The notes under the pieces were generated by a model. That model was given only the letters and a program-made list of their open reading frames with translations, was not told where the DNA came from and ran no database searches. Positions 7,959-15,585 of a stretch of 21,803 bases of DNA are shown here, one piece after another. Origin of the DNA: RFSX01 sp964495785 (GTDB lineage: Bacteria; Bacteroidota; Bacteroidia; Chitinophagales; Saprospiraceae); NCBI GenBank assembly GCA_964495785.1, contig CAZBXL010000063.1, forward strand, positions 1 through 21,803. Direction: 5' to 3'. The translations under genes and the position numbers were made by a program. How positions within the stretch are numbered: the stretch's first letter is position 1; every line of letters begins with the position of its first letter.

Positions 7959-7975
7959 AGCCCTACTTTTGGGCT
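7959..7975 (+). terminator. AGCCC/GGGCT hairpin before argS
   Basis: AGCCC (7959-7963) pairs with GGGCT (7971-7975) across a 7-base loop, with flanking TTAA sequences that extend the stem if one base is bulged. It lies 90 bases after the rsmD stop and 21 bases before argS. It may end the upstream operon, but it also overlaps a candidate argS promoter box. Confidence 0.35.
7964..7971 (+). promoter_or_regulatory. Candidate -7 box for argS
   Basis: TACTTTTG is a perfect match to the Bacteroidota -7 consensus TAnnTTTG, 25 bases before the argS ATG, which would give a leader of about 15-20 bases. No good TTTG -33 box is seen upstream. It lies in the loop of the preceding hairpin, so either reading is tentative. 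Confidence 0.35.
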
Positions 7976-7996
7976 TTAATATTCTACAGAGACATT

Positions 7997-9838
7997 ATGG
8001 ATATTGTACATATACTGCAATCTAAAATTAAAGAATCAGTTAAGACGTGCTTTGATCACGATCTTACAGATTCACAATTAATCATTAATCCTACTAAGAA
8101 GGAATTTGATGGTGAATATACCTTTGTCGTATTTCCATTAGTAAAAGCATTAAGGCAAAAGCCACAAGAAATTGCTGATGCACTAGGGAAGCATCTGGTA
8201 GAGCATGCGGAAGAGGTGGTAGCGTACAATGTGATTCAAGGCTTTCTTAATTTATCTATAGCTAATGGTTTGTGGATGAGTGCCTTAGGTCACATTATTT
8301 CAAGTAACAACTATGGTGTATCTGAATCTAATGGTAAGAAGATATTGATAGAGTACTCTTCTCCTAATACAAATAAGCCTTTACATCTTGGCCATATAAG
8401 AAATATACTATTGGGTTGGTCTATGTCTCAGATCGCAGAAGCGGCTGGTTATGAAGTCATCAAGACGAAGGTGATCAATGATCGTGGTATAGCAATATGT
8501 AAAAGTATGCTGGCTTGGCAAAAGTATGGAGAAGGTAAGACCCCTGAGTCAGCAGCAATTAAAGGAGATCATTTTGTAGGAGACTTCTATGTGAAATTTG
8601 AAAAGGTGTTCCAAGCTGAATATAGTCAATGGCAAGAGTCTCAGACAGGCATCGATATCTATAATAGAGAGAAGAAAGATGTGGAAGGAGCTGAGACATT
8701 CTACAAAAGGTATAAGAATACTTATTTCAATAACCATAGTGTTATAGGACAAGAAGCGAGACAAATGTTACTGGCTTGGGAAGATGGAGATGCAGATACG
8801 AAAGCACTATGGAAGAAAATGAATGGATGGGTGTATGATGGTTTTAATGTGACGTATAAGCAACTCGGAGTTGAGTTCGATGATATCGTGTATGAGTCTG
8901 ACACTTATTTGTTGGGGAAGGATCTCGTAGAGGAAGGATTGAAGAGTGGCGTTTTCTATAAAAAAGAAGATAGCAGTGTATGGGTAGATCTGGAGGACGA
9001 AGGAATGGATCATAAATTGGTGCTTCGTAGCGATGGGACCTCTGTATACATGACTCAGGATTTAGGTACTGCTCAGGTGAGATATCAGAAGTATGGATTT
9101 GATAACATGGCTTACGTGGTAGGAGATGAGCAAGATTATCACTTCCAAGTGTTATTCAAGATACTGAAGAAATTAGGAGAGCCTTATGCAGATCATCTTT
9201 ATCATCTATCTTATGGTATGGTAGATCTCACGACAGGTAAGATGAAGTCACGAGAAGGGACTGTTGTAGATGCTGATAATATTATGAAAGAGGTCATCGA
9301 AACAGCGAGAGAGTCAGCTGAAGAAAGAGGTGGCTTAGAAGGGGTGGATGATAAAGAAAAGTTATCTATCTATAGTAAAGTAGGACTGGCAGCACTTAAG
9401 TATTTTATACTTAAGATAAATCCTCGTAAGCGAATGACATATAATCCTACTGAGTCCATGGACATGCAAGGGACAACTGGACCTTACATTCAGAATGCTT
9501 ATGTAAGAATACAATCGATAATGCGTAGAGTAGATGATGAGTATTCTATAGCTAAATATACAGGCCCCATAGAAGATCAAGAAAAAGATCTGATAGCTGC
9601 AATGCAATTATATCCCTCTTTAATTAAAGAAGCTATGGATAAATATGATCCATCTGTCATCGCTAACTATAGCTACACATTAGCAAAGAGTTATCACAGA
9701 TATTATCATGACTACAGAATACTTACTGCAGAGACAGCAGAGATAAAAGCATTTAGATTAAGCTTAAGTGCAGCTGTAGCAAAGGTATTAGAGCAAGGAA
9801 TGAAACTTTTAGGTATTGAGATGCCAGATTATATGTAA
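7997..9838 (+). CDS. argS: Arginyl-tRNA synthetase
   Basis: Class I aminoacyl-tRNA synthetase that charges tRNA-Arg. It has 613 residues, within the usual range. An N-terminal additional domain covers residues about 1-110. The nucleotide-binding HIGH motif is HLGH at 130-133 within SSPNTNKPLHLGHIRN. The KMSKS-equivalent is KMKSREG at 415-421. The C-terminal anticodon-binding DALR-type domain contains GTTGPYIQNAYVRIQSI and ends EMPDYM, typical for ArgRS. The start ATG at 7997 follows a short leader. glnS begins 46 bases downstream on the same strand, suggesting co-transcription. Confidence 0.97.
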   Translation: MDIVHILQSKIKESVKTCFDHDLTDSQLIINPTKKEFDGEYTFVVFPLVKALRQKPQEIADALGKHLVEHAEEVVAYNVIQGFLNLSIANGLWMSALGHIISSNNYGVSESNGKKILIEYSSPNTNKPLHLGHIRNILLGWSMSQIAEAAGYEVIKTKVINDRGIAICKSMLAWQKYGEGKTPESAAIKGDHFVGDFYVKFEKVFQAEYSQWQESQTGIDIYNREKKDVEGAETFYKRYKNTYFNNHSVIGQEARQMLLAWEDGDADTKALWKKMNGWVYDGFNVTYKQLGVEFDDIVYESDTYLLGKDLVEEGLKSGVFYKKEDSSVWVDLEDEGMDHKLVLRSDGTSVYMTQDLGTAQVRYQKYGFDNMAYVVGDEQDYHFQVLFKILKKLGEPYADHLYHLSYGMVDLTTGKMKSREGTVVDADNIMKEVIETARESAEERGGLEGVDDKEKLSIYSKVGLAALKYFILKINPRKRMTYNPTESMDMQGTTGPYIQNAYVRIQSIMRRVDDEYSIAKYTGPIEDQEKDLIAAMQLYPSLIKEAMDKYDPSVIANYSYTLAKSYHRYYHDYRILTAETAEIKAFRLSLSAAVAKVLEQGMKLLGIEMPDYM

Positions 9839-9884
9839 GCGTAAGATCAAATTTTTACAAGTGAAAAAAGAAACAGAAAATAAG

Positions 9885-11366
9885 ATGAGCGAAGAATACG
9901 AGTCTAAGAATTTCATAGAAGAAATGATAGAGGCAGATATCGAAAGTGGTAAGCATGAAGGACGTGTGCACACACGTTTCCCACCTGAGCCCAATGGATA
10001 TCTGCACATAGGACATTGCAAAGCTATCTGTATCAATTTTGAAACTGCAGCTAAATATGGAGGTAAAACAAATCTTAGATTTGATGACACAAACCCAGAA
10101 AAGGAAGAAACTGAGTATGTCACTTCGATACAAGAGGATATAAAATGGTTAGGTTTCGATTGGGAAGGAGAAGCGAGATTTACTTCAGATTATTTTCAGC
10201 AGCTGTATGAGTATGCTCATATTCTGATTGATAAAGGTTTAGCGTATGTAGATCCATCAAGTTCAGAAGAGATGGCTCAACAAAAAGGTACACCTACCAG
10301 TCCCGGTGTCGATAGCCCGTACAGAGATAGAGGTGTGGATGAGAATAAGAGATTATTCACTGAGATGAAAGATGGTAAATACGATGATGGGAGTATGGTG
10401 CTCAGAGCTAAGATAGATATGCAGGCTCCTAATATGCTGCTCAGAGATCCTATTATATATCGAATCAAAAGGGCACACCACCATAGAACGGGTGATGACT
10501 GGTGTATCTATCCTATGTATGATTTTGCTCACGGGCAATCGGACTCTATCGAAAAGATTACCCACAGTTTATGTTCGTTGGAGTTTATGCATCACAGACC
10601 ACTCTATGATTGGTTGATAGAGAACATAGGTATATTNNNNNNNNNNNNNNNNNNNNNNNNNNNNNNNNNNNNNNNNNNNNNNNNNNNNNNNNNNNNNNNN
10701 NNNNNNNNNNNNNNNNNNNNNNNNNNNNNNNNNNNNCCACAAGACGAAAGTGCAGGAACCCACATGATGACTTTCTCCAAAGAGATATTCATCGAGAAAG
10801 GTGACTTCATGATTGATCCACCTAAGAAATATTTTAGATTAGCTCCTGATAAATTTGTGAGGCTTAAAGGTGCTTATATTATCAAAGCTGATAATCATGT
10901 GCTAGATACAGAAGGTAACGTGACGGAGATACATTGTACTTATTTCCCAGAGAGTAAGAGTGGTGAAGATACTTCTGGTATCAAGGCTAAAGGTGTATTG
11001 CATTGGGCAGATTGTAACTCGTCAGTGGATTTAGAATTGCGTCTTTATGACAGGCTCTTTACCGACCCTACACCTGATAAGCATGAAGATGTAGATTACA
11101 TTGATTTCTACAATAAAGAATCTCTCGAAGTTGTAACTACAGCTAAAGCAGAGCAGTATCTACAAGAAGTCAATGATAATGAGTCATTGCAATTTATGCG
11201 GAAGGGCTATTTTATAAAAGACAAAGATTCTACTTCTGATAATTTAGTATTCAATAGAACAATAGGATTAAGAGATAGCTGGGCCAAGATGCAAAAGGGC
11301 AATAATCAGAAAGGAAATAACTCAAAGCAGGGTAATAAGAATCAGAAAAAAAATCAAAATAAATAG
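9885..11366 (+). CDS. glnS: Glutaminyl-tRNA synthetase, interrupted by an assembly gap
   Basis: Class I synthetase that charges tRNA-Gln directly. The HIGH motif is at residues 41-44 in RFPPEPNGYLHIGHCKAI. The RFDDTNP segment and DDWCIYPMYDFAHGQSD are also GlnRS hallmarks. After residue 250, 100 Ns hide the stretch that should carry the KMSKS-equivalent (MSKRKL in E. coli). The sequence resumes inside the beta-barrel anticodon-binding region and ends with VFNRTIGLRDSWAKM. Compared with E. coli GlnRS, about 115-120 residues are missing, so the true gap is nearer 350 bases. The ATG at 9885 is preferred; an in-frame TTG at 9816 lies inside argS. A 22-residue Asn/Lys/Gln-rich tail follows the normal family end. 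Confidence 0.95.
   Translation: MSEEYESKNFIEEMIEADIESGKHEGRVHTRFPPEPNGYLHIGHCKAICINFETAAKYGGKTNLRFDDTNPEKEETEYVTSIQEDIKWLGFDWEGEARFTSDYFQQLYEYAHILIDKGLAYVDPSSSEEMAQQKGTPTSPGVDSPYRDRGVDENKRLFTEMKDGKYDDGSMVLRAKIDMQAPNMLLRDPIIYRIKRAHHHRTGDDWCIYPMYDFAHGQSDSIEKITHSLCSLEFMHHRPLYDWLIENIGIXXXXXXXXXXXXXXXXXXXXXXXXXXXXXXXXXXPQDESAGTHMMTFSKEIFIEKGDFMIDPPKKYFRLAPDKFVRLKGAYIIKADNHVLDTEGNVTEIHCTYFPESKSGEDTSGIKAKGVLHWADCNSSVDLELRLYDRLFTDPTPDKHEDVDYIDFYNKESLEVVTTAKAEQYLQEVNDNESLQFMRKGYFIKDKDSTSDNLVFNRTIGLRDSWAKMQKGNNQKGNNSKQGNKNQKKNQNK
10637..10736. other. Assembly gap of 100 Ns
   Basis: Exactly 100 Ns interrupt glnS. A run of exactly 100 is the common placeholder for a gap of unknown length. Comparison with E. 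coli GlnRS suggests roughly 350 bases are really missing, so downstream coordinates are probably underestimated. Confidence 0.98.
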
Positions 11367-11436
11367 TAGTTTACTATTACGCTGTTGATATAATTATTGA
11401 CTTAGCAACATAAATAAATAATATCGGACACTGCCT

Positions 11437-12933
11437 ATGGGTATCATTAAAAGGCAAGGAATAAAATCATCAATAGTCTATTTTGCTGGTGCTATCATCG
11501 GTGCATTGGCTATTTTTTTTGTTTACCCACTGGATAATGAAATCTATGGTTATGCTCAGTTTCTTTACAATACGGCGTACCTTTTCATACCCTTAGGTAC
11601 CATGGGTGGATTATCAATTATAGTTAGATATTTCCCCAAATTTAATAGTGACGATTCTGATAATTACAATGGCTTTTTGTCATTGGTACTATCTATTTTG
11701 AGTTTGGCTTTTGCGGTATTTGTTATCCTGTGGTATTTCTTCAGTGATTTTTTCTTATCCTATTTACAAGGCCTAAATATGGATACAGCGAAGATAGCAG
11801 ATAACGAAATCTATATTATTCTGCTATTAGGATGTTTGATTTTGCTCAATCTGTTTACTGCTCAGTCTTCTAATAAATTACGGATTGTCGTTCCTCATAT
11901 AATTCAAACTTTAGGATTTAAGTTATTTCTACCGGCGTTGGTATTGGCATATGTTTATTTAGAATTTTCTGAATCTCAGTTTGCTTTTAGTATCGTCGCT
12001 TTTTTTGGAGTAGCTGCATTGTTGGTTCTGCTGTATTTAAGATTGATTGATGGGGTCAAGTTTGGTAAAATACGTAAGCCGACAAATGACTTTTCATACA
12101 AAGAAATGGCTAAGTATTCGCTCTTTGGTACACTCAATGCATTGAGTAATGGTATCGCCTTGAGGACGGATAGTATTATGATACCACTCTTACTCACCTA
12201 TGCTAAGAACGGTGCCTATGGAATGGCGTCTTTTATATCTAATGTTATAGAGATACCCACCAAATCTATAACTCAGATAGCAGGGCCTATTATTTCTAAA
12301 GCTTGGGAAGAGGATAACTTAATTGAGATAGATACGATATACAAGAAAGCGTCAGTTAATTTATTCATGATAGGGAGTCTATTGTTTTTAGGAATATGGT
12401 ATCTGATAGATGATCTCATTAGTCTGTCTACAAATCCTGAAAGTTTCATTAATGCAAGGATGATATTTTTTTTCTTAGGAATAGGAAAGCTTATAGATAT
12501 GATTACAAGCGTCAACACTCAGATTATAGTGTATTCAGAAAAGTACAAATTCAATCTGCTTTTTTTAAGCATCCTTGCTGTATCTAATATCATACTCAAC
12601 TTTATTATGATACCGCGGTACGGGATTGTAGGAGCAGCAATAGCTACTACAATCTCTATGGTGGCTTATAATATTATGAAGGTGGTTTTTATTTATAAGT
12701 CATTTAATTTACACCCATTTTCGCAGGGTAGTTTTAAGATATTGTTGTTGTTGGTTACTTTGACTTTAGGATTTTATATTTTCCCTACAGAATGGCATCC
12801 TATCGTTTCTATTCTCGTAAAAGGAAGCTTTGTAACACTAATATTTCTACCAATAGCGTATTTTTGGAATATCTCTGAGGATGCTAATGAGCTCGTCAGA
12901 TCTACACTTAGAAAGTTTATCAAACTCAAATAA
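11437..12933 (+). CDS. Polysaccharide/lipid-linked oligosaccharide flippase (MOP superfamily)
   Basis: Polytopic membrane protein of 498 residues with about 12-14 hydrophobic segments spread along the whole length. It resembles Wzx-like flippases that move undecaprenyl-linked sugar units across the inner membrane. Supporting segments are the N-terminal IKSSIVYFAGAIIGALAIFFVYPL, the TDSIMIPLLLTYAKNGAYGMASFISNVIEIP region and the NIILNFIMIPRYGIVGAAIATTISM segment typical of the second half of the fold. No glycosyltransferase lies nearby, so the substrate cannot be named. The next gene begins 12 bases after its stop, so the two are probably co-transcribed although their functions are not obviously linked. 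Confidence 0.85.
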   Translation: MGIIKRQGIKSSIVYFAGAIIGALAIFFVYPLDNEIYGYAQFLYNTAYLFIPLGTMGGLSIIVRYFPKFNSDDSDNYNGFLSLVLSILSLAFAVFVILWYFFSDFFLSYLQGLNMDTAKIADNEIYIILLLGCLILLNLFTAQSSNKLRIVVPHIIQTLGFKLFLPALVLAYVYLEFSESQFAFSIVAFFGVAALLVLLYLRLIDGVKFGKIRKPTNDFSYKEMAKYSLFGTLNALSNGIALRTDSIMIPLLLTYAKNGAYGMASFISNVIEIPTKSITQIAGPIISKAWEEDNLIEIDTIYKKASVNLFMIGSLLFLGIWYLIDDLISLSTNPESFINARMIFFFLGIGKLIDMITSVNTQIIVYSEKYKFNLLFLSILAVSNIILNFIMIPRYGIVGAAIATTISMVAYNIMKVVFIYKSFNLHPFSQGSFKILLLLVTLTLGFYIFPTEWHPIVSILVKGSFVTLIFLPIAYFWNISEDANELVRSTLRKFIKLK

Positions 12934-12945
12934 TAAATTCAACTT

Positions 12946-13722
12946 ATGGCATTCGAAACTTTACTTATAGACATAGAAGATCAAATAGCAACAGTAACCG
13001 TTAACAGACCTAAAGCTATGAATGCTATCAATGATAGAGTCATGACTGAGTTGAATGAGGTATTTACAAATCATCTTAAGCCAAGTGAGTTAAAGGGTGT
13101 CATCATTACAGGCAGTGGAGAGAAAGCATTCGTTGCAGGTGCAGACATATCAGAATTAGGTCAGAAGTCAGGTGATGAAGGATATTTGGTTTCTAAAAAA
13201 GGTCACGATACATATAATGCGATAGAAGCATACAGTATACCCGTTCTTGCAGCGATTAATGGATTTTCACTTGGAGGCGGTAATGAACTTGCAATGTCAT
13301 GTCATATTAGGATTGCGTCTATCAATGCTAAGTTTGGACAGCCTGAAGTTAATCTTGGTTTAATACCTGGTTATGGAGGGACGCAAAGGCTTATCCAATA
13401 TATAGGAAAAGGTAGAGCCATGGAGTTATTGTTAACTGGTGATATGATAGACGCTGAAAAGGCATTAGAGTATGGACTTATCACACATGTCACGACTCCA
13501 GAAACACTCATAGATACGGCAAAAAAGATTATCACTAAGATATCACATAAAGGACCTGAAGCGGTAGCTCGGACAATAGAAATGGTTAATGCATATTTTG
13601 ATAAGACCTCTAATGGATTTGTCAAAGAAATCGATGGATTTAAAAAGTCGATCGCATCGGATGAGAGTACAGAAGGAGTGGCTGCATTCTTAGAAAAAAG
13701 GAAACCTAATTTTAGAGGATAA
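12946..13722 (+). CDS. Enoyl-CoA hydratase (crotonase family)
   Basis: Crotonase-fold enzyme of 258 residues that most likely hydrates 2-enoyl-CoA to 3-hydroxyacyl-CoA, in fatty-acid or amino-acid catabolism. The oxyanion hole is formed by AFVAGADISELG (A66 region) and by FSLGGGNELAMSC (G111 region). Both catalytic glutamates of classical hydratases are present: E114 in GGNELA and E134 in GQPEVNLGLIPGYGG. The C-terminal AFLEKRKPNFRG is a typical family ending. The start ATG gives MAFETLLIDIEDQIATVTVNRP, standard for the family. Substrate chain length cannot be read from the sequence. It converges with the DUF4174 gene with one base between stop codons. Confidence 0.93.
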   Translation: MAFETLLIDIEDQIATVTVNRPKAMNAINDRVMTELNEVFTNHLKPSELKGVIITGSGEKAFVAGADISELGQKSGDEGYLVSKKGHDTYNAIEAYSIPVLAAINGFSLGGGNELAMSCHIRIASINAKFGQPEVNLGLIPGYGGTQRLIQYIGKGRAMELLLTGDMIDAEKALEYGLITHVTTPETLIDTAKKIITKISHKGPEAVARTIEMVNAYFDKTSNGFVKEIDGFKKSIASDESTEGVAAFLEKRKPNFRG

Positions 13723-13723
13723 T

Positions 13724-14179
13724 CTAATTTTTGTTTCTTATCTCTGAACTCCTCATAGGCATGGAGTCTATTATTCTGTATAGTTCTTCGATTTTTAAAA
13801 TTTTGTTTTGAGAGAGTTTCACACCTCCATCGAGACCTATAAGATTTACTTCAAATTCTTCTTGGGGATTGTGTTTGCTATTAAAATCTAAGTCGGTGGG
13901 TTTCCAATTTACATCTTGTTTAGGCTTCAAGTAATTAGTCATTTGGTACCTGTCCTTGATGACCCTGCATACAAGTATTTTTCTTTCTTTTAATTTCTCA
14001 TCCTGATCTAAGAATTCACTGAGCTGCTTTCGGTACAATTCATTTGATTCATCTGGGGTATATAGAATGACGATTCTATTCTTCCATTGATATTCATTTA
14101 AAAGTTGCCCGCTCATACTGTCGCAATTGAATATGTAAAATGATACTATGATTATTTTATAAAATAATGAGTAAGACAT
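13724..14179 (-). CDS. Exported DUF4174 domain protein
   Basis: Small protein of 151 residues. Residues 1 to about 24 form a hydrophobic export signal; a cysteine at 19 (IFNC) is a weak lipobox at best. The mature part matches DUF4174 by recognition: it opens with NEYQWKNRIVILYTP and ends with FEVNLIGLDGGVKLS and the diagnostic IIDSMPMRSSEIR. The fold is thioredoxin-like in appearance, but no CxxC pair is present, so no redox activity can be claimed. It stands alone on the minus strand, downstream of the NRAMP-like gene (137 bases away). The function is unknown. Confidence 0.8.
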   Translation of the reverse strand: MSYSLFYKIIIVSFYIFNCDSMSGQLLNEYQWKNRIVILYTPDESNELYRKQLSEFLDQDEKLKERKILVCRVIKDRYQMTNYLKPKQDVNWKPTDLDFNSKHNPQEEFEVNLIGLDGGVKLSQNKILKIEELYRIIDSMPMRSSEIRNKN

Positions 14180-14316
14180 ATTATATTAATTAAGGAATAT
14201 AAAACCCAATGTGATTTTGATATAACGATCAATGGACTTAACATAAAGTATCCTAAGAACCTATCAGTATTAGCCTAATAGACTTTTAAGTATAAATGTT
14301 CACAATAAAAGCTTTG

Positions 14317-15570
14317 CTAAAAGATAAATTGAATAACTCCTTTTATTCCTATAACAAATGTGAATATAGAGAATGCAAAAATTAGTGATAATATGACATT
14401 CGTCATGAGACCAAATCGATAGCTCTTCATGAGGTCTTTTCGATTACCTAAATACATTATACATGCGACAGTAGCTGGAAGAATCACTGCATTAAATGCT
14501 TGAGAAGCAACCATGATTAATACAGGACGAGCATTGAATATAGGTACGACGAGTCCTAAAAGCGAAATGAAAAATACGATGATTCTATATCTTGGAAGTT
14601 TCATGTTGCGTGGCGACTCATTATAGTCGCATAATAACCATGGGAGCATGAGGACATTAGGGAACTGCGATGATACGCCTGCAGCGATAATGCCAATTGC
14701 AAATATAGATACTGCCATAGGACCTGCCAGTGGTTCTAATAACTCAATCATCTGTGAGGCTTTAGTCATGCCTAATCCAGCAGGGTAGAGGGTCCCCGCT
14801 GCTGCTGCCATAATAGACATACTGATTATAAACATCAATACAACAGAAACAATAGCGTCTCTTTTCTGAGTTTGTTCATCTTCTATTCCCCATCCAGCTT
14901 CTTTGACTAATGTTGTTCTTATGATAAATAAGCCTGAGAATACAGTGGTGCCCACTAAGGATGCAATGACAAGAAATGGTCCTTTGTCTTGCTGTTCTGT
15001 AATAGGTGGTAACTTAGGTATAAGCCCACTGAGTAAGTCTGAGAGAGGCGGTGTCAGGATAAAGAAATTAATAAGGAAGCAAAGAGACATTATAGCGACG
15101 ATGACGACTAATGCTCTTTCAAAGAAATGTGTTTCTCCATTCCAAAATATAAAGTAAACAATTGTCACATAGAATATGGCGAAGTAGATGGCAGGAATGC
15201 CACCGTCGATATAGGACACTGACCATACATATGATATGTCAGCGACTATCCCCATGACACCCATCACACTGCCCATGACTCCTGTAGTCAGCGCCACTAT
15301 AAAGAAGATTCCTACAGCGGGATGTATATGTTTTTTAAATGCTTGTAGGGCAGTCTCTCCAGTGACCATTGTGTAGCGACTGTACAGATTAATCATCACA
15401 TATGTAGCGATGCAAGATGCGACGATGGTCCACAATAAGGACATACCGTAGGTTGCCCCTGCTTTAGCCATAGAAGTAACACTGCCTGTACCGATGTTAA
15501 ATCCTAAGAGAAAGATACCAGGTAGAAAAAGCGATAGGCCCTTTAAAAATTTACTTTTGAATTGGCTCAT
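14317..15570 (-). CDS. NRAMP-fold permease lacking canonical metal motifs
   Basis: Membrane transporter of 417 residues with about 11 hydrophobic segments, recognisable as SLC11/NRAMP-like. In the TM1 region the spacing matches MntH exactly, but the metal-binding DPGN is replaced by GTGS (residues 27-30, bases 15481-15492). In the TM6 region the MPH metal motif aligns with FSG (211-213, bases 14932-14940). The Asp, Asn and Met ligands of Mn/Fe transporters are thus missing, so a Mn or Fe substrate should not be assumed. The shared core VGTTV-FSG-LFIIRTTLV supports the alignment. It starts 15 bases after the alginate-lyase stop on the same strand and is surely in the same operon. Related sequences lacking these motifs are, to my knowledge, common in marine Bacteroidota. 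Confidence 0.85.
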   Translation of the reverse strand: MSQFKSKFLKGLSLFLPGIFLLGFNIGTGSVTSMAKAGATYGMSLLWTIVASCIATYVMINLYSRYTMVTGETALQAFKKHIHPAVGIFFIVALTTGVMGSVMGVMGIVADISYVWSVSYIDGGIPAIYFAIFYVTIVYFIFWNGETHFFERALVVIVAIMSLCFLINFFILTPPLSDLLSGLIPKLPPITEQQDKGPFLVIASLVGTTVFSGLFIIRTTLVKEAGWGIEDEQTQKRDAIVSVVLMFIISMSIMAAAAGTLYPAGLGMTKASQMIELLEPLAGPMAVSIFAIGIIAAGVSSQFPNVLMLPWLLCDYNESPRNMKLPRYRIIVFFISLLGLVVPIFNARPVLIMVASQAFNAVILPATVACIMYLGNRKDLMKSYRFGLMTNVILSLIFAFSIFTFVIGIKGVIQFIF

Positions 15571-15585
15571 GCTCTAAGGTTGTTT

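Noticed and set aside
9816..9884. Upstream extension of glnS from a TTG inside argS
   Set aside because: The sequence overlaps the end of argS in another frame and is not GlnRS-like; the ATG at 9885 is a natural start. A GTG at 9861 is possible but less likely.
10569..10810. Open frames spanning the N run on both strands
   Set aside because: They exist only because Ns cannot produce stop codons, and they lie over glnS.
14268..14280. 13-base palindrome TATTAG-C-CTAATA downstream of the NRAMP-like gene
   Set aside because: It is short and AT-rich with no T-tract; chance is a good explanation, so it is not listed as a terminator or operator.
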